Shown here in pieces: positions 5,197 to 12,721 of a stretch of 37,808 nucleotides of DNA (positions are counted from its first letter, which is position 1; the number at the start of each line of letters is the position of its first letter). This stretch comes from a virus, in the IMG/VR virus record IMGVR_UViG_3300025818_000059, positions 1-37,808 of that record. One strand, given 5' to 3'. Under the pieces are notes generated by a model. That model was not told the origin of the DNA. It saw only the letters and a program-made list of their open reading frames with translations, and did not search any database. The position numbers and the translations under genes were made by a program.

Positions 5197-5498
5197 TCTA
5201 TTCCTAGTTCTTTGTTTTTTTCGTGATTAATTTTAATTAGGTGATTGTTGAAGTCCAACAATGTGTTAAGGTCAGCGTCTTCTAATATATTTAAGGAAGC
5301 ATTAAGAATTGTGTTCTTAAAATCCTTGTTTTCTATGGATAAATCATAGATTAACTCTAGTAATTTACTTGAATTAGAACAAACATCATAGAAGTAAACA
5401 TCCTCATCAGGCGATTGAGACATAAACAAGTAAGCCTCTTTATCATCTATTGCAATACGCTTCAAAGCGTTCATTATATCAAGGTGGTCATCCGTCAT
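5193..5498 (-). CDS. hypothetical acidic protein
   Basis: 101 residues, acidic and helical by appearance (repeated Asp, Leu and Asn, as in LNILEDADLNTLLDFNNHL). The frame is open to 5513, but the ATG at 5498 forms an ATGA overlap with the 42-codon gene upstream, the arrangement used throughout this operon, so MTDDHLDIM is the preferred start. No recognised domain. Confidence 0.65.
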   Translation of the reverse strand: MTDDHLDIMNALKRIAIDDKEAYLFMSQSPDEDVYFYDVCSNSSKLLELIYDLSIENKDFKNTILNASLNILEDADLNTLLDFNNHLIKINHEKNKELGIE

Positions 5499-5623
5499 TT
5501 TCCATACATCCAAACGGATGCCTCTCTATAAGTTTCAAAATACTTTTCTTCCCCGTTTTTAATTGCTATAAAGTTACCTTTTTGTTCAAAGGCGGGTAAT
5601 GGGTGTTTGTCTTTAACTTTCAT
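5495..5623 (-). CDS. hypothetical 42-residue protein
   Basis: Short ORF MKVKDKHPLPAFEQKGNF...VWMYGK. Its TGA stop overlaps the ATG of the next gene (ATGA), and its start overlaps the end of the NinG-like gene by 11 bases. The middle (GNFIAIKNGEEKYFETYREA) looks like a small beta-hairpin plus helix. Function unknown. It is supported mainly by packing. Confidence 0.55.
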   Translation of the reverse strand: MKVKDKHPLPAFEQKGNFIAIKNGEEKYFETYREASVWMYGK

Positions 5624-5987
5624 TGCTTTTCTTTAATTTATCGTGTAATTCATTTAATTCAATCGGTATAGGCTTAAACAACTCTCTTGATTTAACCTCA
5701 ACCCGTTCTACCAAAGATAATCCGTGTTTTTCAATTTTCCAATCTCTGTAAGCAGTTTGTTTACGATCTTCAAAGTAACTATGACAGCCGTGACAAAGGG
5801 CATCGCAGTTTTCTTCATCCCAACGGGTAGCCATATTAGTTCTGCCCATGTAATGAGAACAATGAAGCCCTCTAGCCTTTTCAGGGTATTTTTTCTTACA
5901 CCTTTGACAAGTCCATCTATCTCTTTTTCTAATAAATAAACTAAACTGCTTGTCTAACTTCCCCTTTATTCCTTTGGGATATTTCAT
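5613..5987 (-). CDS. NinG-like recombination endonuclease
   Basis: 124 residues from MKYPKGIKG. It has a CQRCKKKYP Cys pair, a GLHCSHY His/Cys block and a CDALCHGCHSYFED block, a His-Cys metal site like that of lambda NinG (Rap) and HNH-fold nucleases. NinG proteins act on branched recombination intermediates such as Holliday junctions. The frame is open to 5996, but the ATG at 5987 overlaps the stop of the 24-codon membrane peptide in an ATGA, so it is preferred. Neighbours with exonuclease and DUF1367-type genes support a replication/recombination role. Confidence 0.75.
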   Translation of the reverse strand: MKYPKGIKGKLDKQFSLFIRKRDRWTCQRCKKKYPEKARGLHCSHYMGRTNMATRWDEENCDALCHGCHSYFEDRKQTAYRDWKIEKHGLSLVERVEVKSRELFKPIPIELNELHDKLKKSNES

Positions 5988-6058
5988 TTTAGGCAATCTT
6001 CATTAGACACTACTACTAATATAAAAACAACCACTAGTGTTATTATAAATAATGTCAT
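5984..6058 (-). CDS. 24-residue hydrophobic membrane peptide
   Basis: Very short ORF, MTLFIITLVVVFILVVVS then NEDCLK: one hydrophobic helix with a polar tail. Its ATG overlaps the exonuclease stop (ATGA) and its TGA overlaps the ATG of the NinG-like gene (ATGA), so it is a precise link between two confident genes. This could be a real membrane peptide or a coupling device. Function unknown. Confidence 0.5.
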   Translation of the reverse strand: MTLFIITLVVVFILVVVSNEDCLK

Positions 6059-7104
6059 GGTAAACTTGTTTTAAGGTTTGGAAAATCAGATTGTTTTATG
6101 TTACTCTTCCGGCTTCTACTTTGGGATCCACAATTACCACACCGAAAAGAATCATACTCATTAACGTAGGTTCTGTAATAACCATCTATTTTTAAATCAT
6201 CCGAACTACATGAAGGACATCTAGCTATATCATCGCCGATAAATAGTCCCATATTAGGGTGTGGTTTAATCCAAGGTCTAAGCTCAAGATACACTTCTTC
6301 TAATAGTCCTACGTCACCACCACAATAATGATCCATTTTATCCAATGCCGACATATCACCTTCCATCACATCTTTCCATAACTTAAACCCTCCTGTTTCA
6401 ATCTTACGACCTACGTTAAGGGCAGCTCCCAAATCATCTAAACGATTAGAAGATAAAGCCATTTGTTTTCTCGCATGAAGTAAGGTGTCAATCTCTTGGT
6501 AAGGACTAGGTGGATTAATCCCATTCATCAAGAATCTAGCGTTCATCCGCTTTTTATCAAAGCCCTTTAGGTTGTGAGCTATAACTATGTCAGCCTCATT
6601 AATCATGCCCCAAAGTGACTCACAAATCCTTTTATCATCTTCGTTGGCTAACTCTTTAGCTGTTACCTTACCTGAGTAAACCTTATCCTCCATAAACCAC
6701 TTCGCTGACCAACACAACATAAACCAATCGCTTATTATAGCTTCGGTGTGAATGTTTTGTTTCCACCTTCCCCAAACATACGCTCTTAGAGGAGCTGTTT
6801 CAATATCAAATATTAAAATTTTAGCAGGGGTTAGGTTTTCTAACTTAGGGGTTTCCTTTACGGGAACTTTCTTCATCCACTCAGAGATGTGTTTTTGTTC
6901 TCGCTTTAAATCCTTACTAAAGCTACTACCGTTCCTTCCATTAGCTCTCCGGCGGTTTCTAACCATACCCCTGACACACTCAACATTAGTGAATAACTTG
7001 GGATGTTTCTTATAGATTAGTTTAGCTAGTGTAAGCGATAGAACATCTTTATTTTCCTCGCAATACTTTGTAACAAGGTCACGGCCTTTTTTGCTTACTT
7101 TCAT
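6055..7104 (-). CDS. DEDD-type 3'-5' exonuclease with zinc ribbon
   Basis: 349 residues. Exo I is FDIETAPL (Asp100, Glu102), Exo II IVIAHNLKGFDKKR (Asp183) and Exo III YCGGDVGLL (Tyr260, Asp264), so the active site is the DEDDy form found in the exonuclease domain of family B polymerases and in YprB-like RNase H-fold nucleases. The first 90 residues are basic and may bind DNA. Residues 296-325 form a zinc ribbon (CPSC and CGNC). No polymerase domain follows. It probably trims DNA during replication or recombination. ATGA overlaps on both sides place it in the replication block. Confidence 0.85.
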   Translation of the reverse strand: MKVSKKGRDLVTKYCEENKDVLSLTLAKLIYKKHPKLFTNVECVRGMVRNRRRANGRNGSSFSKDLKREQKHISEWMKKVPVKETPKLENLTPAKILIFDIETAPLRAYVWGRWKQNIHTEAIISDWFMLCWSAKWFMEDKVYSGKVTAKELANEDDKRICESLWGMINEADIVIAHNLKGFDKKRMNARFLMNGINPPSPYQEIDTLLHARKQMALSSNRLDDLGAALNVGRKIETGGFKLWKDVMEGDMSALDKMDHYCGGDVGLLEEVYLELRPWIKPHPNMGLFIGDDIARCPSCSSDDLKIDGYYRTYVNEYDSFRCGNCGSQSRSRKSNIKQSDFPNLKTSLP

Positions 7105-7505
7105 TGCTCTAAGATTTCGTTTTCTAATAGTTCCGGATCAAAGCCCCAAATGTTACATATTGTGTCCATAAAGTGTTGGTAGAATGTTTCAAACTCTTCC
7201 TGGTCCATAGATGCAAAAGATATACTTTTTGCCTTATAAGTTGTGACTCCTTTGTGATTTATGTATGCATCAAAAAACCCTGCTGCCTTGGTCAGCTCTT
7301 CCCTCATAAATTCAATATCGTTATAAACGTCTTGATTGTCGAATGTCAACCTGAGTAACGCCCAAAACTTCTCATGGTGTTGAGGGTTGCGGGGTTTCTT
7401 AATCGTTAATTCTATAACGTCCCCAACGCTTAATTTGTTATAGTATTCGCTTTCAAACCTTGGCACTAGCCCAAACTCAGTTTTAATGTATAAATCGGGT
7501 TTCAT
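7101..7505 (-). CDS. DUF1367-type phage protein
   Basis: 134 residues. KKPRNPQHHEKFWALLRLTF, FMREELTKAAGF and KSISFASMDQEEFETFY are the kind of blocks I remember from DUF1367, a phage family found beside nin-region genes and sometimes treated as a NinB-like recombination function. The exact biochemical role is not established. It overlaps both neighbours by four bases. The NinG-like gene two positions downstream fits a recombination context. Confidence 0.7.
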   Translation of the reverse strand: MKPDLYIKTEFGLVPRFESEYYNKLSVGDVIELTIKKPRNPQHHEKFWALLRLTFDNQDVYNDIEFMREELTKAAGFFDAYINHKGVTTYKAKSISFASMDQEEFETFYQHFMDTICNIWGFDPELLENEILEQ

Positions 7506-7726
7506 TTTTTTAAATAATATCCGTTCTTTGAGAAACCGGGTTCATAGGTGTGGAGGGTTAATTCAATTCCTCGTTCTTTCTTCCAAAAATCACCCCACTC
7601 ACTAAACCAGTTTACTGCTTCGTGAATTTCTGAAAAAATCCCACTAAATAGTTCGATTTTTCCAGCTTCATTAATGTGGACGTAATGCCAACCATGTTGG
7701 TTTGTTTTGTTTTCTTTCGTAATCAT
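7502..7726 (-). CDS. hypothetical small protein
   Basis: 74 residues, rich in aromatics (WHYVHINEAGKIELF, VNWFSEWGDFW), a compact beta-rich profile. There is no recognised family. It is joined to both neighbours by ATGA overlaps, so it is almost certainly translated with the primase-helicase block. Confidence 0.65.
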   Translation of the reverse strand: MITKENKTNQHGWHYVHINEAGKIELFSGIFSEIHEAVNWFSEWGDFWKKERGIELTLHTYEPGFSKNGYYLKK

Positions 7727-7977
7727 CCTATTATCAATTTAAATTGTTTCTTTAGTTTTTTAAATTCAAGGGTAAACTCTTTTAAGTCAACAGTTCTTTG
7801 ATCTTCCTCTAGCCTAATTAAAATCAATTTTTCTAATGAAGATTCTAAGGAAGTAAAATACATAGCGTTATTGTAGTAGTCATATCCTTTTTTTGAAACC
7901 CTTGGCTTATAAAGAATGTAGTTGTTATCCTCTACCTTGACCTGATAGGGTTCTAGTAATTTGTCTTTGATTATCAT
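7723..7977 (-). CDS. hypothetical small protein
   Basis: 84 residues. The N-terminal half looks like beta-strands (YQVKVEDNNYILYKPRV), and the C-terminal half is helical and lysine-rich (LEFKKLKKQFKLIIG). It overlaps the primase-helicase stop by four bases. A replication accessory role is possible from position only. Confidence 0.65.
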   Translation of the reverse strand: MIIKDKLLEPYQVKVEDNNYILYKPRVSKKGYDYYNNAMYFTSLESSLEKLILIRLEEDQRTVDLKEFTLEFKKLKKQFKLIIG

Positions 7978-9608
7978 ATTATGTTAAAAGATTTAGTTGC
8001 TGTATTGTATTTAATATTGACTAGGCTAGGACATTGCCCCAACCAATATTGCTTTAACTTTTGGCAATATAGTTTATTAGTCTCATATTTCCTAGAAACA
8101 TTGCCATACTCATCTTGATTTTCTGTTCCAACGAAATCCCGCCAAAAAGAAAGGATGCAATCTGCTATGTTGTAGAAGTCTGAGGACCCGCTAATATCAT
8201 AAGGTTTCACTACATCGTAATTACCATCATCGTCCTTACTCATCTTCCTTGGGTGTGCTACCATGAAAACCAAAGAATTATACTTCTTAGCGAAGTTGGC
8301 AAACCCCCGAAGAACCGGAGCTATACTACTATGCTCATGTCCGTCCTTTTCTAAATAGTTAAACGGATCCACCACAAATAGATTAGTTCCAAACCGCTTA
8401 TTCATAGACTGCATGATTTTAAGTATCTCCTTATAGTGCATACTATCTACCTCCACCGTGTCAACGAATTGGTAATCCTCCTTAATCATATTCATCACAT
8501 CAAGAACGTCATCGCTGTAATCACCCGTTCCTATAATGTCTTTTTGAAGCCAATGGTTAGATATCTGCATAATTTGTATAGCATTATCCATTTCGGCAGA
8601 GATATATCCAGGTCTTACACCTTCGTTGTATTTCTTCCATTGAGCGATTAGGTAATCTAACAAAGGAGACTTACCCGAATTAGGCGTACCACTCAATACA
8701 ATAAACTGACCCCATAGTGGTGTAAGTAAATGGTCTAACTCAGGATTATTTGATGTAAGTCCTTTTGGGAATCCATTGGTAATGTAGTCATCTAATTCAG
8801 ACTCGTAATCTTCGGCACTATGTACAGACTTGATAGGCTTCTTGTGAACCCTTTTAAGGCACTCTAACGCCTTTTCTTTACCGTGCCTAACCAACACCTC
8901 ATTAATGTCTTTGCAATCGTCAGGATAGCTTATGTAGCCCGTTTCGGGACCTAGCCTAACTAATAGATCATTCCGCCCCTTTGTTCCGGCATCATCCGAA
9001 TCCATACAAAGAACAAACTCTTTGCTTTCAAGGCTCTCTATCTGACCGTCTAAGAACTTATGAGAATTAGCCCCGTTAGGTAAACTGACCACCGATATGT
9101 TAGGATCTACTTCGTAAACCGTTAAAGCATCTATTTCACCCTCAGTTATGTAAACTACATCATCTGCTAAAGCATCGTAATTATAAAAGTTCATCTCTGC
9201 CCCACCCTCTAGGGTCCACCGCTTACCAGGAAACCGCTTCTTAATATTAAAGAGTTCATCCCCCTCTCGAAAATAATTGAAGTGAATAGCTTTATCATTC
9301 CCTGTTACACCAAAGCGTTTTAATGTATTAAGGGAGATTTTTCTAGTGCCGAAGTAGTCTATTACCTTTTGTGATAGATCGTAGCTGTCGGGGGCTTCTA
9401 AGGGCTTGTAAGCGGTTTTTATCTCTTTATGCAAAGGCTCGTTCTTTGGGGCGTTGTGGTATTGACAGTTATTAACTCTATCACATCTCCCATATTCCTC
9501 AGATAAGTATTCCTCAGTAAGCAGGTCACGATATTTAACAAATCGCTTTTGTCCACATTGAGGACAATGGAACTTCTTAGAGGACTTGTCAAGTTCATAT
9601 CTAAACAT
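7974..9608 (-). CDS. bifunctional DNA primase-helicase
   Basis: 544 residues in the order of T7 gp4/Twinkle-type enzymes. There is an N-terminal zinc finger (CPQC at 15-18, further Cys at 42 and 48). A Toprim domain has ITEGEIDALT (Glu157) and CMDSDDAG (Asp203, Asp205, Asp206). A RecA-like helicase has Walker A GTPNSGKS (307-314), Walker B LFVVDPFNYLE (410-420) and a sensor-like VAHPRK (His452). It would unwind the fork and prime lagging-strand synthesis. It is the only replication enzyme in the window with a clear motor, and no DNA polymerase was found. The start ATG shares one base with the previous stop (TAATG). Confidence 0.92.
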   Translation of the reverse strand: MFRYELDKSSKKFHCPQCGQKRFVKYRDLLTEEYLSEEYGRCDRVNNCQYHNAPKNEPLHKEIKTAYKPLEAPDSYDLSQKVIDYFGTRKISLNTLKRFGVTGNDKAIHFNYFREGDELFNIKKRFPGKRWTLEGGAEMNFYNYDALADDVVYITEGEIDALTVYEVDPNISVVSLPNGANSHKFLDGQIESLESKEFVLCMDSDDAGTKGRNDLLVRLGPETGYISYPDDCKDINEVLVRHGKEKALECLKRVHKKPIKSVHSAEDYESELDDYITNGFPKGLTSNNPELDHLLTPLWGQFIVLSGTPNSGKSPLLDYLIAQWKKYNEGVRPGYISAEMDNAIQIMQISNHWLQKDIIGTGDYSDDVLDVMNMIKEDYQFVDTVEVDSMHYKEILKIMQSMNKRFGTNLFVVDPFNYLEKDGHEHSSIAPVLRGFANFAKKYNSLVFMVAHPRKMSKDDDGNYDVVKPYDISGSSDFYNIADCILSFWRDFVGTENQDEYGNVSRKYETNKLYCQKLKQYWLGQCPSLVNIKYNTATKSFNII

Positions 9609-10435
9609 TAATAATGGGTGGCTATGTATTTTACTTGTGTTTCAGTAAGATTAAACCACTCACCTCTAACCCTTTGGTTTTTGTATCTTTCATGCAGCTC
9701 ACTTTCAAAATCCTCTTTATTTGACCAAACCATTTTTATTGACGGTTTTTCTGATTGCAATGTCTTTTCCCTGTTTTTAGGGTTAATACTTCTTCCTATT
9801 TTATAAAGACCAGTTGAGTTGTCTTTCATTAAATATGTTACTTGTTGTTTTTTAACAACGGGCTTTTGTTTTTTTACTATTATTTCTTTTTTCTTAACCG
9901 GTCGTATTAAAACAATTCTATAACCAAATCCATACCCGAATAGATTTTCAATTTCAAAATCATCACTACGATAATATTCCCTTCTGTTATCGTTTATCCT
10001 TTTAATTTTCCACCCGTTCAACAATGGAAAATTTTCAAAAAACAATAAAATATCAGCAATAACGTGTTCACTATTATCTCCCATGTCAAGACAGTAAGCT
10101 AAAAAACGTATGTGATCAATAGCACTTCTTATAACAATTCTTTGTCTAAAAACTTTACCATCATCACTATAATCATACTCGAAATCCCCTATATTTTTCC
10201 ATGCAAAAGCATCAATATTGTATTCCTCTCTTTTAAAAACTATTTCATCAACAGGTATACAAATTGGTGGTATTATATTGCTCATTAAAGAAATGCTATC
10301 CCCCATTATTTCATTAAAAGTTTGGGGTTTACACTTTACGGAGTCCCATTTTTCGTTGAAAATAATTCCATCTTTGTAGTAAAATCCTTTACCCTCTAAG
10401 TAAGCCGTTAGTTCAAAATCCTCTTTGTATTTCAT
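9608..10435 (-). CDS. unknown N-terminal domain fused to GIY-YIG-like (T5orf172/MUG113) domain
   Basis: 275 residues. The last about 80 residues match the T5orf172/MUG113 branch of the GIY-YIG superfamily: VTYLMKDNSTGLYKIGRSIN, the Arg of NREKTLQ, FESELHERY and GEWFNL. The first about 190 residues are not recognised. A lysine- and valine-rich linker (KKEIIVKKQKPVVKKQQ) separates the two parts. A DNA-cutting or DNA-binding role is inferred from the superfamily. It is AT-rich relative to the primase, which suggests a mobile history. It overlaps the upstream gene by 23 bases and meets the primase start by one. Confidence 0.7.
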   Translation of the reverse strand: MKYKEDFELTAYLEGKGFYYKDGIIFNEKWDSVKCKPQTFNEIMGDSISLMSNIIPPICIPVDEIVFKREEYNIDAFAWKNIGDFEYDYSDDGKVFRQRIVIRSAIDHIRFLAYCLDMGDNSEHVIADILLFFENFPLLNGWKIKRINDNRREYYRSDDFEIENLFGYGFGYRIVLIRPVKKKEIIVKKQKPVVKKQQVTYLMKDNSTGLYKIGRSINPKNREKTLQSEKPSIKMVWSNKEDFESELHERYKNQRVRGEWFNLTETQVKYIATHY

Positions 10436-10724
10436 CTTGTAGTTTGTTTTCAGCCGTAAACCATACGGTTCTCATTTTGAGTTTCCAGTTCTTAATCACC
10501 CGCCCCGAATTATCTCGCCAAACCCAACCACCATCAGCCTTACGTATCCTCTCGTAATAGTTCCAAGCCGTTTCTCCGGCAGAAGGTTTGTATCCGTTTT
10601 GCCTAAAGAACACAACCACATCACCTAGAGTTGGTGGTTTTAAAACAGGCTTCTCATACTCTGCTAACTTTGATTCCAAAATAGCTATGTACTCTTTGTC
10701 GCTTATGTCTATTGGTCGTGTCAT
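10413..10724 (-). CDS. putative replication-associated small protein
   Basis: 103 residues. The block VVFFRQNGYKPSAGETAWNYYERI followed by WRDNSGRVIKNWKLKMRTVWF resembles the C-terminal module of many phage replication or helicase-loader-type proteins, where a helix pair precedes an IKNWKxxxRxW motif. A short predicted coiled N-terminus precedes it. A DNA-binding accessory to the primase-helicase is a reasonable inference. ATGA overlap with the upstream gene. Confidence 0.65.
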   Translation of the reverse strand: MTRPIDISDKEYIAILESKLAEYEKPVLKPPTLGDVVVFFRQNGYKPSAGETAWNYYERIRKADGGWVWRDNSGRVIKNWKLKMRTVWFTAENKLQDEIQRGF

Positions 10725-10906
10725 TGTTTTAATGTTTTCTCGTAAAACTTACCCGACACAGAATACCATTCGTTGTAAAGGGCTTCAAACACCTCATCTT
10801 CCCAAGGTGGCTCACCATCATCCATATCTTCTTTAAATGCTTTGTGAGCAGCCGTAGCAAACCTTACGGCTATTTCTTTAGTTATTTGTTTTGCTGTCAT
10901 CTTCAT
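10721..10906 (-). CDS. hypothetical small protein
   Basis: About 61 residues. The N-terminal helix KQITKEIAVRFATAAHKAFKED precedes an acidic stretch and EVFEALYNEWYSVSGKFYEKT. The frame is open to a TTG at 10918. The ATG at 10906 or the one at 10900 is more likely, and both lie within the end of the 43-codon gene upstream. No recognised family. Confidence 0.6.
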   Translation of the reverse strand: MKMTAKQITKEIAVRFATAAHKAFKEDMDDGEPPWEDEVFEALYNEWYSVSGKFYEKTLKQ

Positions 10907-11009
10907 ATTCAATAACAATTTCTTTACTTGTGGCCCAAATTACTCCATCAATGAACAGAACACAAACCCTGCCCGTTTCTTTAATTTCTTTCTTTTTAAA
11001 GAAACTCAT
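10878..11009 (-). CDS. hypothetical 43-residue protein
   Basis: MSFFKKKEIKETGRVCVLFIDGVIW...EYEDDSKTNN: a basic start, a beta-like middle and an acidic tail. Its ATG overlaps the stop of the glycosyltransferase at 11006 in an ATGA, and its 3' end overlaps the following gene. Supported by packing. Function unknown. Confidence 0.55.
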   Translation of the reverse strand: MSFFKKKEIKETGRVCVLFIDGVIWATSKEIVIEYEDDSKTNN

Positions 11010-11677
11010 ATTCCTGCATGATTACATATTCCACAAAAAGCTGCCTTATTAGTAAACCCCTCCCAAACATGGGTATTAATAGCTTTACCATTTTTTCTAA
11101 GTTTACCCTTATGAGGGTCGAAGATAGAACCAAAATCCAAAGCACTTCTACCCATTTGATCCAACTCACTAGCGATATATCTTGAAGCAGCTCCACAAGT
11201 CAATATTACAATCTTTTCTTCAAACCGCAAAACATCTTCAATTATTTTTTCAGCCTGACTCATAGCATTTTCTGAAGGACAAGAAACATACTTATGTGGT
11301 CCTCCAAAGTTTACGTCCTTATCCGACACTAAAACCCACTCACCCCAAATAACACCTTCCAACTCTTCTAAGAAGTTTTTATAGTTGTGATTGGTAGCAA
11401 ACGTGGCTAGTATCTGCCTTTCGTAATTTCCTATCTTTTGCTTTACATAGTTGTGATAAGTAGGATAGCACTCAGGACAAGGGTAGCCAATGTAGTAGCT
11501 TTTAGACCGGTAGTCTAACGCCCTCTTTAACCCACTTATCAAGGTGTTATCAACAGATTGCTCACCCTTAAATGTTCTACGTAAGTCACCAACCAAAGCC
11601 CCAACCTCACCATCATTAAATCGGGCTACACTTACTTGCTCGTCTTGGTTTAGTTTTTCAAGGATTATGTTCACCAC
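11006..11677 (-). CDS. GT-D fold glycosyltransferase-like protein
   Basis: 223 residues. SVARFNDGEVGAL (16-28), ILTCGAASRYIASEL and SALDFGSIFDPH fit the GT-D fold glycosyltransferase family (formerly DUF1792), whose members transfer sugars in bacterial surface and glycoprotein pathways. It is the last of a cluster with a GT2-like and a GT9-like enzyme, so a multi-step glycan assembly on phage or host material is likely. The C-terminus has a Cys/His cluster (FCGICNH) that is unusual for the family as I know it. Confidence 0.7.
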   Translation of the reverse strand: MVNIILEKLNQDEQVSVARFNDGEVGALVGDLRRTFKGEQSVDNTLISGLKRALDYRSKSYYIGYPCPECYPTYHNYVKQKIGNYERQILATFATNHNYKNFLEELEGVIWGEWVLVSDKDVNFGGPHKYVSCPSENAMSQAEKIIEDVLRFEEKIVILTCGAASRYIASELDQMGRSALDFGSIFDPHKGKLRKNGKAINTHVWEGFTNKAAFCGICNHAGI

Positions 11678-12384
11678 GTTTCATTTTTACGTTGAGGATT
11701 CATTTTACTTACGTGGTTGCCGTGATTAACTAAAGTTTCTTTGACTTGATACATATTACCCAAGGATTCTCCGAACTCATATTCCATTCTAAGTTCATCG
11801 TTCCAACGGAATCCACGTATGTTTCTTGTTATCTGCCTAGCTACGCCCGAACTTTCAATGTGTTTTGGAGGTGGCAGTAATTCCATTTCATTAACAGCTC
11901 TCACCATTCTATCACCACAAGCAAAAATAAGGTCCACCCAATTAGACTTAATTATGTGGCTGTTGTACTTCTCAGGCAACCCGCCCCACATTCCCGTTCT
12001 GTGATCCTTCAATAGTGTTAGTGTCATCTTCTTATCATCCTTGATAGACTTCCAAAGCAAGGCTACATTTGAAAAGAAATCGTGCCTTAATATCAGGTCA
12101 TCGTCTAGCTTTATGTAAATAGTTGCCGGATTATCCCTCAACACCTCAAAGTTCATTTTGATTAACTCGTAGTATTTAGGTTTACCCCTATGGCTAACCA
12201 TGTTGTACGCCTTTGTATCAACAAGTTTTGACCCCATTAAGGGGTAAGGGTCACACCCATCAAAGAACACGCTAAGAAGAACCGTACAACCCATCTTGTT
12301 AGCCTCTAAACAAATCTGCTTACTTAACCTATCTAACATCTCAGGACGTTGATAGGTGTTTAGTACAATATGGAAGTTATACAT
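11671..12384 (-). CDS. GT-A fold (family 2-like) glycosyltransferase
   Basis: 237 residues. The opening FHIVLNTYQRPEMLDRLSKQ is typical of a family 2 nucleotide-sugar binding domain, and IYIKLDDDLILRHDF carries the DxD metal motif. The C-terminal part includes HIESSGVARQITRNIRGFRW. It probably transfers a sugar from a nucleotide donor in the cytoplasm. It abuts the alpha-CTD-like gene upstream and overlaps the GT-D gene downstream by seven bases. Confidence 0.75.
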   Translation of the reverse strand: MYNFHIVLNTYQRPEMLDRLSKQICLEANKMGCTVLLSVFFDGCDPYPLMGSKLVDTKAYNMVSHRGKPKYYELIKMNFEVLRDNPATIYIKLDDDLILRHDFFSNVALLWKSIKDDKKMTLTLLKDHRTGMWGGLPEKYNSHIIKSNWVDLIFACGDRMVRAVNEMELLPPPKHIESSGVARQITRNIRGFRWNDELRMEYEFGESLGNMYQVKETLVNHGNHVSKMNPQRKNETW

Positions 12385-12720
12385 TTACTTGTATAATTTA
12401 ATTTGATGTTTTTGGCAATAATTAATCAATTCTTCAACACAAAACCTCCCCACATTCCTTGTTTTTGAAAAATCCTTGATAGACATTCCATTCAACTTGC
12501 TCACTTTTAATTTCTTTCTTCCCGTAATTGTAGAGGTATAACCATACCCATAAAAATAATCAATAAGTCCATTTATCGTTCTGCTTGATAATTCAGTATT
12601 GACAATAAGAACATCCTCGTCAAGAATGGTGTTGCACTCATTGATTTTATTTTCCAACTGCTGCCTGTATTTTTTTACTAAATCAACAGCCTCTAAATAT
12701 TGTTTTTCGGTAATTTCCAT
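12385..12720 (-). CDS. alpha-CTD-like helix-hairpin-helix protein
   Basis: 111 residues. After an N-terminal helical region, ELSSRTINGLIDYF and then MSIKDFSKTRNVGRFCVEEL with INYCQKHQIKL line up by eye with the C-terminal domain of RNA polymerase alpha (its ELTVRSANCL and LLKTPNLGKKSLTEIK segments). That domain binds AT-rich upstream DNA and activators through a helix-hairpin-helix. A free phage copy could modulate host transcription or simply bind DNA. It sits oddly between two glycosyltransferases. The assignment rests on a pattern match, not a search. Confidence 0.5.
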   Translation of the reverse strand: MEITEKQYLEAVDLVKKYRQQLENKINECNTILDEDVLIVNTELSSRTINGLIDYFYGYGYTSTITGRKKLKVSKLNGMSIKDFSKTRNVGRFCVEELINYCQKHQIKLYK

Positions 12721-12721
12721 A

